Origin: Pelagihabitans sp947500445
GTDB taxonomy: Bacteria > Bacteroidota > Bacteroidia > Flavobacteriales > Flavobacteriaceae
Direction of reading: 5' to 3'
Length of the DNA: 64,000 bases
Assembly: GCF_050589625.1 (NCBI RefSeq)
Contig: NZ_JBNGOP010000009.1
Span: forward strand, 62,001 to 126,000
Positions 48,753-58,142 of the stretch are shown here, piece by piece. The stretch's first letter is position 1. Each line of letters opens with the position of its first letter. The position numbers and the translations under genes are program-made. Under the pieces are notes generated by a model. That model was not told the DNA's origin. It saw nothing but the letters and a program-made list of their open reading frames with translations, and did not search any database.

Positions 48753-51700
48753 TTATCGGGAAATGTACAGCCAACCTGTCCGTGGGGTTGCTTCTCCGTT
48801 CCCAAGGTCGAGCAGGTAGTAATAGGTGCCTACCGGCAAACGTTCTTCGGTGGCAATGGTCGCCCTGCCCATGGAGCTTCCGTCCCACGTATTGTTATAG
48901 CCCTGCGCTTCGAAAACCAGCGTTCCCCAACGGTTATACACCTGTAAGGTGTTGTTGGGATACTGTTCTATACACTCGATAAAGAAGAAATCATTGGCAC
49001 CGTCGTTATTTGGTGAAAATTCGTTGAACACTGTCAAACACTCACTTTGGGTGACCGTAGGTGTCGCTTCTCCCCGGTCGTTTTCGGTATTCGGATCGAT
49101 CTGATCTACATAAATGAGTTCGGCAATATTGGTATAGTCGTCTATATCGGTCACTGTTACCGTCATTTCCAAAATAGCGGTATCCGATGGCGCAATGCTG
49201 GGTATTTCCCAAGTTTGGGACACTTCTTCATACACCCCGTTAGCGGTATTGGTGGAAACCAGTACATACCCTTGTGGCAGTTGGTCCTCGATCCCTATGT
49301 TCGTAGCTTCATACGTACTATTGTTGGTCACCGTAATGATAAACGTAATGGTGTCCTCGAAAAAGGTTTCTGCGCTGTCGACGGTTTTTACTACTTCCAA
49401 ATCCACTGTAGGGGAAGGAATGGAAAAACGTGCCTCGTCGTCCTCACTTTGGTCGCCATCATCATTGTCCGGGGCCGAATCGGGATCATATTGGTCCGTT
49501 GTGGTCACCTGGGCCGTGTTAGTGTATTCATTGATGGTGTTGGACGGTACGTTTACGGTCACCTCATACGACACGGTTTGCGTTCCTACGGGTACGGAGG
49601 GAAGCACCCAAGTAATGGTATCCGCTGCATTGGTACCCCCGTTGTTTATGGTTCCCAAGGTGAAGCCGGAAGGAAGGTTGTCTACAAGGGTTACGTTGGT
49701 GGCAACGCCCGGTCCATCATTGGTCAATGTCAGCTCAAAAGTTACGGTATCTCCGGCATTCGGATTTTGTATGGAAGCGGCGCTTAGGGCCTTTGTCAGA
49801 CTTAAGTCGGCAGGGATAAGTAGTATGGAGGCATTGTCCTCATCATCTTCGCTCTGATCACCGTCATCGTTATTTGGGGCGGAGTCTGGATCAAATTGAT
49901 CGACCTGGGTCACTTGAACAATGTTCATATACTCCGCGTTCCGCCCCGTAGGGATGTTTACTGAAACCTCAAAAGTAAGGACCACCGGCGTACCACTGGG
50001 TACATTTAGCCCGTTCCATGTAATAATGGTACCTGTCTGTGTGCCGCCATTATTAATGTTGGTAACGGTGAATCCTTCGGGGACGGTATTTTCTATGGAT
50101 ACGTTGGTCGCCTCATCACTTCCGTTGTTCACCACTTCCACGGTAACCATGAGCACATCGCCCGGATTGGCATCCGATGCCGATATGGTGTTGATAAGCT
50201 CTAGATCCGTCTGTTGCGGTGTAATGGTGGTACTGCTTTCATCGTCTTCACTTTGATCCCCGTCGTCATTATTTGGGGTCGAGTCCGAATCAAATTGATC
50301 GGAAGCGGTCACTTGCGCCGTATTGGTATATTCTCCGGGGATGTTTGCCGGTTGTTCTATAGTCGCTTCGTAAGATACGGTTTGGCTTCCTACTGGTACC
50401 GAGGCAATTGTCCAGCTGATGTTGTTCGCGGTACTTGTGCCGCCATTGTTTATGGTGCCCAAGGTGAAACCGGATGGCAAGCGGTCTTCGACGGTAACGT
50501 TGGTAGCATCGTTCGGCCCATCATTGGTCAAAGTAAGTTCAAAGGTAATGGTATCTCCAACATTCGGGTTAGGTACCGTAGTTGTTTTAACCAGGCTTAA
50601 ATCCGATACCATGATTGAAACGGAGGCATTGTCCTCATCATCCTCACTTTGATTCCCATCGTCGTTGTTGGGAGCGGAATCCGGATCGATCTGATCGGCC
50701 TGAATTACTTGTACCGTGTTGGTATATTCTCCAGAAGTTCCGGTCGGGGCATTGATTTCCGCCTCGTAGGTAAGATCGATGTCCCCGGCCGTTACCGTGG
50801 CCAGGTTCCAGGTAACGACGCCTCCTGCGAAATTACCGCCATTTGAAATACTGGTCGGGTTTACGGTATACCCCACGGGAACATTGTCGGCTATGACCAC
50901 ATTGGTGGCGGTATCGGGCCCATTGTTGGTAAGGGTAACGGTAAAGATTACCGTATCGGAAACATTGGGGTTGGGTTCGTTTACTGTTTTTTCCAATTGA
51001 AGATCTGACAATTGGCAGGTTAGCGAAGCCGAATCATCGATAACATCTGGATGGTAAGCGCCATAGGCCGCTGCGGTTACCCTCCCCGAACCATCGGTAG
51101 CCGCAGGCGATCCGGAGCCGTATTGGCCGTTGTCCGGACCGTCGGCATTCGGATCTTGATAAGCCTCGTTGGCGTCGCTACAACCGTCGCCATCGCTATC
51201 CAGTATTCTAAGGTCGGGATTTCCATCGGTATCGCTGTCCTGTAAGGTGTAATTGATATTACCACTTTCTAAAGGGTTTTCAACAGCGTCCGGTAAGCCG
51301 TTTGCTCCGGCACTTCCGTTTACCGTGCCGTTGGTATGGGGTTGTGTGTGCCCCGCTTCTACGGCATCAAAAATACCATCGTTATCGCTATCCACATCCA
51401 AACGGTCCACTACGGTATCGTTATCGGTATCGCGATCACAATTTGCCGAAAATACGTTAAATGGAATCAATTGCTTGGCAAGGGAAGGTCCTTCGTACCG
51501 GACTTCCAACCGTTCTCCTCCGAAACGTTCAAAGAACGGAATTTCAATCTGATAGGTGCCCGGGGCCAAGGTAATTGTGCCCGAACGCTCCCGGAAACCG
51601 TGGGCCCCATCGTTATTCACGATTTCGGCCCCGTCGATGAACAGTTTTGAACCATCGTCGGACTGGGTATAAAAAGTATAGCTTCCGCCGGTAGTTATGG

Positions 51701-54700
51701 CTATAAAACCGGAATAGCGAATGGCAAAGGTTTCCCTGTCCCCATTGTCCAGTAAATTTTGTAGGTTATCAACATCGATTTCGTTTACCGACCCTTCGAA
51801 CGTGGCATTATTAGTAGGAATGTTATCGGTTGTTCTTCCGGGCACATCGATTTCGAAAAACTGATAGTTCAAAATTCCGCTACACAAATCACTTTCCTCT
51901 AAATCTGGTACTCCGTCGTTATCATCGTCAAGATCTTCAAAATTAAGCACGCCATCGTTATCGGTGTCGTGGTCCACATATATTTTCGCCAGTCCGTTGC
52001 TACAGTTCGATGGATTGGCCGTTTCGCAAATGCGATACCCAATAACATAATATCCGGGCTCGGTATTGGATGCCAGATTCACCGTACCATCGGGGTTCAT
52101 GGAAATACTTCCGGTAGGATCCGGTGCTATTTCCGTTAGCGTTACCGTGGAAAGGGTTACGGGCGTCTGGTTTAGGCGATCGTTGGTGAGTACATTGTAT
52201 ATCGCAGTACTTCCCGGTATTCCGTTTATAGGGGTTAGGTTCGAATCTTCGGCAGCTTGTATCGGAGCAATATCCACTGTTGCGTATGCGATTGCGCGAT
52301 CACAGGTTCCTGGAGCGCTTAAATCGCAAATTTCATATTCGAAGGAGTACGTCCCGACCGACGTGTTGGGTATAATACGGGTAGTGCCGTTGGAATTTAA
52401 TCGAAATCGATTTCCGGCCGAGGTCGTGGTCCGTCGTAGCGAAACATTTGATAATGTGGCCGTGTTTCCGTTTACCAGATCATTGTCAAGTACATTGTAA
52501 ATATTGTTCTGCCCAGTGGTTCCGCTAATGCTACCGGTGTAATTATCATCTACCGCTGTAATACAGTCGGGAGCCGTTACATTGGTTTGGGCAGTACAGG
52601 TGGTGGCTTCGCTCACCGTTACCGTAATATCGGTTCCATTGGGTACTCCGGAAACGGTCCAGCTATTCCCTCCGTTATCGACCGTGGTTCCTGCAGTACT
52701 GGTAACGGTTCCTCCACTTACGGTCAGGTCGACCGTATAGGTAGCAGCGGGAGCACAACTTGGCGTGCCGACGATGGTGATGGTAGGAGGCGCATTTACG
52801 GTGACTATAATTTCAGAACGGCCACTCTCGCAGCCATTGGTCGTTTGGCTTACGAAATAAGCGCTGTTCCCGACAGTTGCGGTACTTGGCGTTGGAGCGG
52901 TAGTATTGCCCGTTCCTCCCGTTGCGGCGGTGTACCATAACAAATTGGAACCGGATGCGGTAAGCGCAGATGCCGTATCGCCTTGGCAGTAGGTTACTGG
53001 GGAACTAACGGTAGGAGCCGATGGAATCGCATTTATTTCTACCGTTATTTCCGCCCGTGTACTTTCGCAGCCATTGGCATTCGTTTGGGAAACATAATAA
53101 GAGGTGTTTCCTGTAGTTGCCGTGCTTGGTGTAGGAGCGGAAGTGTTTCCCGTGCCTCCTGTCGGAGCGGTATACCATAGCAAATTGGATCCCGTGGCGG
53201 TCAAGGGGCTTGCCGTATCCCCTTCACAGTAGGATACCGGTGTGCCGATTCCCGGTGGAGACGGGCTGTTGTTGATCGTAACGACGATTTCGGAACGGGC
53301 GCTTTCACATCCGCTCGCACTGCTCTGGCTTACGTAGTAGGAAGTACTTCCCGCCGTTGTGGTACTCGGTGTAGGAGCGGTAGCATTTCCGGTTCCTCCC
53401 GTGGCATTGGCATACCATAATAGGTTGGAGCCTACCGCAGTCAAAGCGGAGGCGGTATCTCCGGAACAGTAAACTACCGGAGTGTTTACCGTTGCTGCGT
53501 TGGGTACGGTATTTCTTGTAATGATTACTTCGTTTCTGGTAGCACTGGTACAACCGGTCACCGTATTTCTGGTTTCTGCGAAAAAGCTGTTGGCGCCGTC
53601 GGTTAGGCTACCTGCTGCTGGCTGGTAGGTTAAAGAGCCCGTTATTAGGGCGGTACCACCGGAAGCGGAAGCAAACCAATCCACAGTTTCGTCCGGTCCG
53701 ACGCTTACGGACACTGTAGGAACCGTATCCCCTGCGCAAAAGGCCAGATTACCGCTATCGTCCGTAGGTGCGTTTACAGTAGGGCAACTACAGTTGGGAG
53801 CGGTAACGTTAAGGGTATTGGTACAGGAATTACCGGTATCGGTTACCGTTATGGTAATATCGGTTCCCGAAGTAACGCCGGAAACGGTCCAGTTGTTTCC
53901 GCCATTGTCGGTAACGGCCCCTTGGGTACTGGTTACCGTTCCCGTACTTACGTTTACGGAAACGGAATAGGTGGCTAGATCGACCGAACAGCTTGGTGCG
54001 GTGGCTATGGCTATCGTTGGTGTTTCTCGTACGACGACCACAATTTCGGAACGCGGGCCTTCACAGTCATTGATTGTTTGGCTGACCCAGTAGGATGTGG
54101 ATCCAGAGGCGGCGGTGCTCGGGGTAGGTGCGGTATTGGTACCACTGCCTCCGATTGCCGAGGTATACCATAAGAGATTGGACCCCGATGCGGTCAATGC
54201 ACTCGCCGCATCTCCTTGGCAATAGCTTACCGGAGTGGTTACGCCAGGGGCGGCCGTATTGTTTTGCACGGTAACATCAAAACTATAGGTTCCGGTGTTT
54301 CCGTTGGAATCGGTGGTTTCAAAAGTATTGGTGGTGGTGCCCAAAGGAAACGTTCCTCCGGAGGCAATACCGGCAGTTTGGGTTATGGATAATACCATTG
54401 GAGCACAGCTGTTCGCAGGATCCGAAAGTTGCACGCCAGGAATACTTAGATTATCCATGCGTACACGTTTTGAGGTATTTACTTTGGTGTCACTATCAAA
54501 TTCGAACCGAATACGGTAATTCCCTGTTTGTGTAACGGGTATTCTTGCAGCGTTGGTTGCTAAATCAGTATAGTTGAAGGTATAGATGGGGGTAGTAATC
54601 GCTGCTTCATCTTCCAATAAGACCGTTATCGTGTTTACACCGCTAGGATGTGCCTGTAAAGCATGTATAAAGCTAATTTCCCCTGTTCCGTTCAGATAAA

Positions 54701-57392
54701 CTAAGGGACTGACAAGCCCCCGGGTAAAACTTGGTTCTATTTCCGAAGTATAAAAACTAGTGTTTCCGGCCAAAGGCGCACTTGTCGTTACGGTACTTCC
54801 AAAGAAGATATAACACTGCGCGATCAAGTCGTTTCGACTGGCAACTTCGAAATCGGTAACAACAGGAAAAGTACCAGTATTGGCTACACAGTTATCCGTA
54901 ACGGTTGGTGTCGCATAATTTACAATGGCGGAACAACCTGCGCTGCTTGCTGCAACGGTTATATCCGTTGGGCCGCTGATAACCGGGTCAATAGTGTCGG
55001 TTACAACGACATCGAAACTGCAAGAAACCGAATTGCCGCCGAGATCCGTGGCGGTGTAAATTACGGAAGTGGTTCCGGGTAAAAACTCATCTCCTGGAGC
55101 GTAACCATTGGACGTAATGGTTGCCGTTCCACAATCATCGGTAGCGGTAGGTGGTGTCCAAGTTACTACCGCTCCACAACTACCTGCTGTAGTATTGGCG
55201 GTAAGAGGCCCCACAGGGCACCCTGTTATCACGGGATCCGTAGTGTCGGAAACGGTCAATATGGCCTCATTGGAGGTGGCGGGGCTACAGCTTGCCGCAG
55301 GACTGTTGGCGATGGCACGAAAACGATCGCTGTTCATGGCGATGGTCGTACCGCTGATCACTAGATCTGCACTTTGTGTACCACTATAGGGAGCCGCTTC
55401 GCTGAGGTCGTTCCAACTGCCCGATGTAAAGCGCTGCCATTGAAAGCTGCCGGAATTATTGGCACCGGCAGAGAAGGTAACGTTCGTTCCCGGACAGACC
55501 GATTGATTTGAAGGACTAGATGTTATGGTCGGTGGCGTGTTTACGTTTACGATGAGCTGCGCACGATTACTTTCACAGGTTATGCTACCGGATGAAGCGG
55601 ATTGCGATACCCAAAAATTTTGTGTGCCCTGGGCCGAGGTATCCGGTCGGGTGTTGCCTGCGATAATATTGCCCCCGGTAGCGGCATCGTACCAGGTCAA
55701 ATTTGTTCCGGTGGCATTGGAATCCAATGTGCCGGCGGTATCCCCGATACAATATTCGACCGGACTGGTAACGCTTGGTGCGGATGGTCGGTTAAAGACC
55801 ACTACTTCAATTACTGCCCTTGAACCTTCGCAACCACTAGGGTCATGCACCTGGCTCACATAGTAATCGGTGGTAGCGGCCACGGATGTGTCCGGGGTGG
55901 GTGCGCTTCCAAGAGCAGGTCCCCCGGTTGCGTTTGAATACCATCGCAGGCTGTGGTCGGTAAGCGCGGTAGCCGAAAGGGGAACAGCGGTATCCCCAAC
56001 ACAATACTCGATCGGTGTGGTTACTGTCGGTTCCGGGGGCAGCGGTATCTGCTGCAAGGTAATTTCCAAACGGTCTACACTGGTACAGCCCGAAGATGAG
56101 TTTTCGGTCTCTACAAAATAGGTTCTTAAAAGATCCGTGGTGGTGGGCGGCTGATAGGTAGTACTTCCAGCTTGTATCTGTGTGCCCGCCGAGTCGTACC
56201 AGTTTGCGGTTTCGCCCGAACCGACCGAAACGGAAAGTTCGGGTGGTGTGGTGCCGAAGCAATGCGAGTAAGTGGTTTGACCTGTCGGTGGATTTATGTT
56301 GTTTTCTACCGTAATCGTAAAAGAGCGTTCGATTTCGTTTCCAGCGGAATCTTCCACCTCATAGGTAATGGTAGTGACACCAACGGCAAACTCATCGCCG
56401 CTCTGTAGTCCTGTTCCATCTTCCCTTTGTACAAGGAAACGATCTAGATCGCAACTAGGGTCGTTAATGTTGGTGACTATGGTTCCTGGCAACAAGAGGT
56501 CATCCAAGTAGCCAGTTTGTCCGGAGGTCAAAAATAGGTCCGAGTAGTACCGAATCCTTACTTTTCTATTACCCGAGAACGTAATAGGAAGATTTTCTTG
56601 TTGGATTGTGGTGGTGGCATACACTTCGGAAAAGAAATTTGGGATGACCACAACACCGTTCTGGTCAAGAATATCTACAATTAGGGTAGCATTATCGCCA
56701 ATTGCCGAAATGCCATGTGAAAACGAGATTTCCCCATCGCCGGTAAATAAGAGTACCGGACTGGTAAACTCGCTGGAAAAGAAAGGAATACTCGATAAAA
56801 CGGGCGCTTGCAAGTAATTGGACCCGTTGATGGGACTGCCAGGTTCTATGGTCGTTTGATAAAAATCGTAGCATTGGTTCGTCGGTGATTCAAAATCTTG
56901 TAATACCGGAGCTACTCCCTGACCGGCAGGGCAGTTATCGGTAGCTTGGGGATATGCCCAACTATGGACCGCCGTACAAGTAGCGGGGTCCGCGTTTAAA
57001 ACAACATCACTTGGAAACTGCGTAAAAACAGGGTTTTCATTGTCGGAAACGATAACATTGAAACCGCAGGTCGTAATTTCCCCAATAGCATTTTCCGCAC
57101 GATAGATTACCGCCGTGGTTCCTGGTAAAAAAAGATCTCCGGGGTCGTAGTTACTGGTAACCGAGGTCGCTCCCGAAGCGGAGGGGGGAGTCCAATTGAC
57201 CGTAGCCTCGCACGTTCCCGGGGTATAAGTGACCACGACATCGGTCGGGGGGCAACCTGTAAAAGATGGAGGAGGTGCACTATTCGTTTCAACTATGCCG
57301 AAGGCGTGGTATGCAGCGTTTTCGGGAACGCTAAAACTGGCGAACAATCCGAAAACAAACAATAGAAAAACTAAGGTTCTTATTTGGGGCAT
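48753..57392 (-). CDS. Giant T9SS type B adhesin with HYR, Ig-like, PA14, TSP3 and DUF11 domains
   Basis: The protein has 2879 aa with a signal peptide (LVFLLFVFGLFASFS). Domains in order: HYR 1 (45-118); HYR 2 (119-365), interrupted by a jelly-roll-like insert at 162-303; Ig-like units (about 452-618); HYR 3 (719-800); HYR 4 (801-1045), interrupted by a similar insert at 842-987. More Ig-like units follow (1045-1122 and 1298-1534, three nearly identical). Then come cadherin-like spacer domains (about 1610-1805), TSP3 calcium repeats (1808-1833, 1985-2010, 2052-2075) around a PA14 domain (about 1836-1980), five DUF11 repeats (2128-2780) with acidic linkers, and the CHU_C C-terminal domain (2784-2879). 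This is the plan of a long surface stalk with binding domains. It is first in the locus and is followed by the DUF11 protein, PorP and PorE-like genes. Confidence 0.9.
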   Translation of the reverse strand: MPQIRTLVFLLFVFGLFASFSVPENAAYHAFGIVETNSAPPPSFTGCPPTDVVVTYTPGTCEATVNWTPPSASGATSVTSNYDPGDLFLPGTTAVIYRAENAIGEITTCGFNVIVSDNENPVFTQFPSDVVLNADPATCTAVHSWAYPQATDNCPAGQGVAPVLQDFESPTNQCYDFYQTTIEPGSPINGSNYLQAPVLSSIPFFSSEFTSPVLLFTGDGEISFSHGISAIGDNATLIVDILDQNGVVVIPNFFSEVYATTTIQQENLPITFSGNRKVRIRYYSDLFLTSGQTGYLDDLLLPGTIVTNINDPSCDLDRFLVQREDGTGLQSGDEFAVGVTTITYEVEDSAGNEIERSFTITVENNINPPTGQTTYSHCFGTTPPELSVSVGSGETANWYDSAGTQIQAGSTTYQPPTTTDLLRTYFVETENSSSGCTSVDRLEITLQQIPLPPEPTVTTPIEYCVGDTAVPLSATALTDHSLRWYSNATGGPALGSAPTPDTSVAATTDYYVSQVHDPSGCEGSRAVIEVVVFNRPSAPSVTSPVEYCIGDTAGTLDSNATGTNLTWYDAATGGNIIAGNTRPDTSAQGTQNFWVSQSASSGSITCESNRAQLIVNVNTPPTITSSPSNQSVCPGTNVTFSAGANNSGSFQWQRFTSGSWNDLSEAAPYSGTQSADLVISGTTIAMNSDRFRAIANSPAASCSPATSNEAILTVSDTTDPVITGCPVGPLTANTTAGSCGAVVTWTPPTATDDCGTATITSNGYAPGDEFLPGTTSVIYTATDLGGNSVSCSFDVVVTDTIDPVISGPTDITVAASSAGCSAIVNYATPTVTDNCVANTGTFPVVTDFEVASRNDLIAQCYIFFGSTVTTSAPLAGNTSFYTSEIEPSFTRGLVSPLVYLNGTGEISFIHALQAHPSGVNTITVLLEDEAAITTPIYTFNYTDLATNAARIPVTQTGNYRIRFEFDSDTKVNTSKRVRMDNLSIPGVQLSDPANSCAPMVLSITQTAGIASGGTFPLGTTTNTFETTDSNGNTGTYSFDVTVQNNTAAPGVTTPVSYCQGDAASALTASGSNLLWYTSAIGGSGTNTAPTPSTAASGSTSYWVSQTINDCEGPRSEIVVVVRETPTIAIATAPSCSVDLATYSVSVNVSTGTVTSTQGAVTDNGGNNWTVSGVTSGTDITITVTDTGNSCTNTLNVTAPNCSCPTVNAPTDDSGNLAFCAGDTVPTVSVSVGPDETVDWFASASGGTALITGSLTYQPAAGSLTDGANSFFAETRNTVTGCTSATRNEVIITRNTVPNAATVNTPVVYCSGDTASALTAVGSNLLWYANATGGTGNATAPTPSTTTAGSTSYYVSQSSASGCESARSEIVVTINNSPSPPGIGTPVSYCEGDTASPLTATGSNLLWYTAPTGGTGNTSAPTPSTATTGNTSYYVSQTNANGCESTRAEITVEINAIPSAPTVSSPVTYCQGDTASALTASGSNLLWYTAATGGTGNTTAPTPSTATVGNSAYFVSQTTNGCESGRSEIIVTVNAPPTITIVGTPSCAPAATYTVDLTVSGGTVTSTAGTTVDNGGNSWTVSGVPNGTDITVTVSEATTCTAQTNVTAPDCITAVDDNYTGSISGTTGQNNIYNVLDNDLVNGNTATLSNVSLRRTTTSAGNRFRLNSNGTTRIIPNTSVGTYSFEYEICDLSAPGTCDRAIAYATVDIAPIQAAEDSNLTPINGIPGSTAIYNVLTNDRLNQTPVTLSTVTLTEIAPDPTGSISMNPDGTVNLASNTEPGYYVIGYRICETANPSNCSNGLAKIYVDHDTDNDGVLNFEDLDDDNDGVPDLEESDLCSGILNYQFFEIDVPGRTTDNIPTNNATFEGSVNEIDVDNLQNLLDNGDRETFAIRYSGFIAITTGGSYTFYTQSDDGSKLFIDGAEIVNNDGAHGFRERSGTITLAPGTYQIEIPFFERFGGERLEVRYEGPSLAKQLIPFNVFSANCDRDTDNDTVVDRLDVDSDNDGIFDAVEAGHTQPHTNGTVNGSAGANGLPDAVENPLESGNINYTLQDSDTDGNPDLRILDSDGDGCSDANEAYQDPNADGPDNGQYGSGSPAATDGSGRVTAAAYGAYHPDVIDDSASLTCQLSDLQLEKTVNEPNPNVSDTVIFTVTLTNNGPDTATNVVIADNVPVGYTVNPTSISNGGNFAGGVVTWNLATVTAGDIDLTYEAEINAPTGTSGEYTNTVQVIQADQIDPDSAPNNDDGNQSEDDEDNASVSIMVSDLSLVKTTTVPNPNVGDTITFELTLTNDGPNDATNVTVEDRLPSGFTLGTINNGGTSTANNISWTIASVPVGSQTVSYEATIEQPANIPGEYTNTAQVTASDQFDSDSTPNNDDGDQSEDDESSTTITPQQTDLELINTISASDANPGDVLMVTVEVVNNGSDEATNVSIENTVPEGFTVTNINNGGTQTGTIITWNGLNVPSGTPVVLTFEVSVNIPTGRNAEYMNIVQVTQVDQFDPDSAPNNDDGDQSEDDEDNASILLIPADLSLTKALSAASIQNPNAGDTVTFELTLTNDGPGVATNVTLVDNLPSGFTLGTINNGGTNAADTITWVLPSVPVGTQTVSYEVTVNVPSNTINEYTNTAQVTTTDQYDPDSAPDNDDGDQSEDDEARFSIPSPTVDLEVVKTVDSAETFFEDTITFIITVTNNSTYEATNIGIEDQLPQGYVLVSTNTANGVYEEVSQTWEIPSIAPSDTAILEMTVTVTDIDDYTNIAELIYVDQIDPNTENDRGEATPTVTQSECLTVFNEFSPNNDGANDFFFIECIEQYPNNTLQVYNRWGTLVFEAQGYNNTWDGSSMGRATIATEERLPVGTYYYLLDLGNGEATPRTGWLYISR
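49053..51011 (-). repeat. Five tandem DUF11 repeats with acidic linkers
   Basis: Residues 2128-2780 of the 2879-aa protein, about 130 residues each. Four of the units end in an almost invariant acidic linker, DPDSAPNNDDGDQSEDDE, and the fifth is degenerate. The linker spacing is about 130 residues. Confidence 0.8.
52791..53501 (-). repeat. Three tandem near-identical Ig-like units
   Basis: Residues 1298-1534, period 79-80 residues (about 239 nt). Each unit has V-x-Y-C-x-G-D-T-A-S, GSNLLWY, GGTGN, A-P-T-P-S-T and S-Y-Y-V-S-Q signatures and a G-C-E-S pair. Confidence 0.8.
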
Positions 57393-57705
57393 TTGTTACG
57401 ATTTGGTAGGTTCAATACACTGCCGCTGATATCATTTTAAACTTGGGAGAACCTATTCAGGCTAAAGCTTTAACGCAGGTTTTACCCTGGCAATGCCTTA
57501 TATCGATGTTTTGTTGTAAAAAGCGGGTAAGTTGTAGTGAACGGGTAGATTTTTGAGGTATCCTACAAATAAACCTGGGTTTATCGAAAAATGTAGGCGC
57601 CTGTAAGAGCGGTATAATAGGGGTTTAAGTGGATTCTTACGAAGACTTCTACTTAAACGATTAAAATGAACTTTTTAGTAAATATACCTTTTGGTATGAG
57701 TTGTG
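57393..57705. other. Upstream region of the giant 2879-aa adhesin
   Basis: No gene is seen. Two inverted repeats lie here: a stem-loop at 57562-57597 (CCTACA and ATAAACC arms) and an 8-bp inverted repeat GTTTAAGT/ACTTAAAC at 57623-57630 and 57651-57658 with 20 nt between. A convincing TAnnTTTG promoter was not found. It may hold regulatory sites for the adhesin. Confidence 0.45.
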
Positions 57706-57749
57706 CCAATAAAAAAGCCCCTGAAAATTTCAAGGGCTTTTTTATTGGA
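57706..57749. terminator. Terminator of tatA
   Basis: CCAATAAAAAAGCCC pairs with GGGCTTTTTTATTGG around a 12-13-nt middle that also pairs (TGAAAATTTCA). It lies 14 nt beyond the tatA stop and has T-runs on both strands. Confidence 0.85.
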
Positions 57750-57762
57750 GAAATGGAGTCGA

Positions 57763-57945
57763 CTACTCCTTTTTTTCTTCCAATTTATCGTCTTCTTTAG
57801 AAGCGTCTTTAAATTCTTTGATGCCACTACCTAGACCTCGCATTAGTTCCGGGATTTTCTTTCCTCCGAACAAAAGCAGTACTACGACCACTACTAAAAT
57901 AATTTGCGGGGCTCCGATGGCCAAAAAAATATATGAAGCTGTCAT
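57763..57945 (-). CDS. tatA: Sec-independent (twin-arginine) protein translocase subunit TatA
   Basis: The protein has 60 aa. The short N-terminal membrane helix (about 9-26, PQIILVVVVVLLLFGGKKIPEL) and the F-G-G-K-K-I-P-E-L-M-R-G-L-G-S-G-I-x-x-F motif are diagnostic for the TatA/TatE family. An amphipathic helix and a charged tail follow (KEDDKLEEKKE). It is divergent from the M23 peptidase gene. No tatC is seen within the window. Confidence 0.95.
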   Translation of the reverse strand: MTASYIFLAIGAPQIILVVVVVLLLFGGKKIPELMRGLGSGIKEFKDASKEDDKLEEKKE

Positions 57946-58127
57946 TAGATTTTCTATTTAAATGGTAAAGATACTAAAAAGTTTATTGCCTATACGTACC
58001 CCTAACGGAGCTTTTGCGTTTTAATTGCCCGGTTCCAAGGCTATCTGCCCTGGTATAACACCCATCTAACCAATTGTTAATAGGTATTAAAAACTTTAAG
58101 GGGACCTTAAAAATTGAATGTGAAGCT

Positions 58128-58135
58128 TATATTTG
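58128..58135 (+). promoter_or_regulatory. Possible -7 promoter box for the M23 gene
   Basis: TATATTTG matches TAnnTTTG exactly, but it ends only 7 nt before the ATG at 58143, so the transcript would have almost no leader. A good -33 element is not visible. Confidence 0.35.
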
Positions 58136-58142
58136 TGCTACC

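Noticed and set aside
52791..53501. Regular repeats that could suggest a CRISPR array
   Set aside because: The period is about 239 nt and the repeats are in frame, coding for Ig-like units; spacer-like variation and short repeats are absent.
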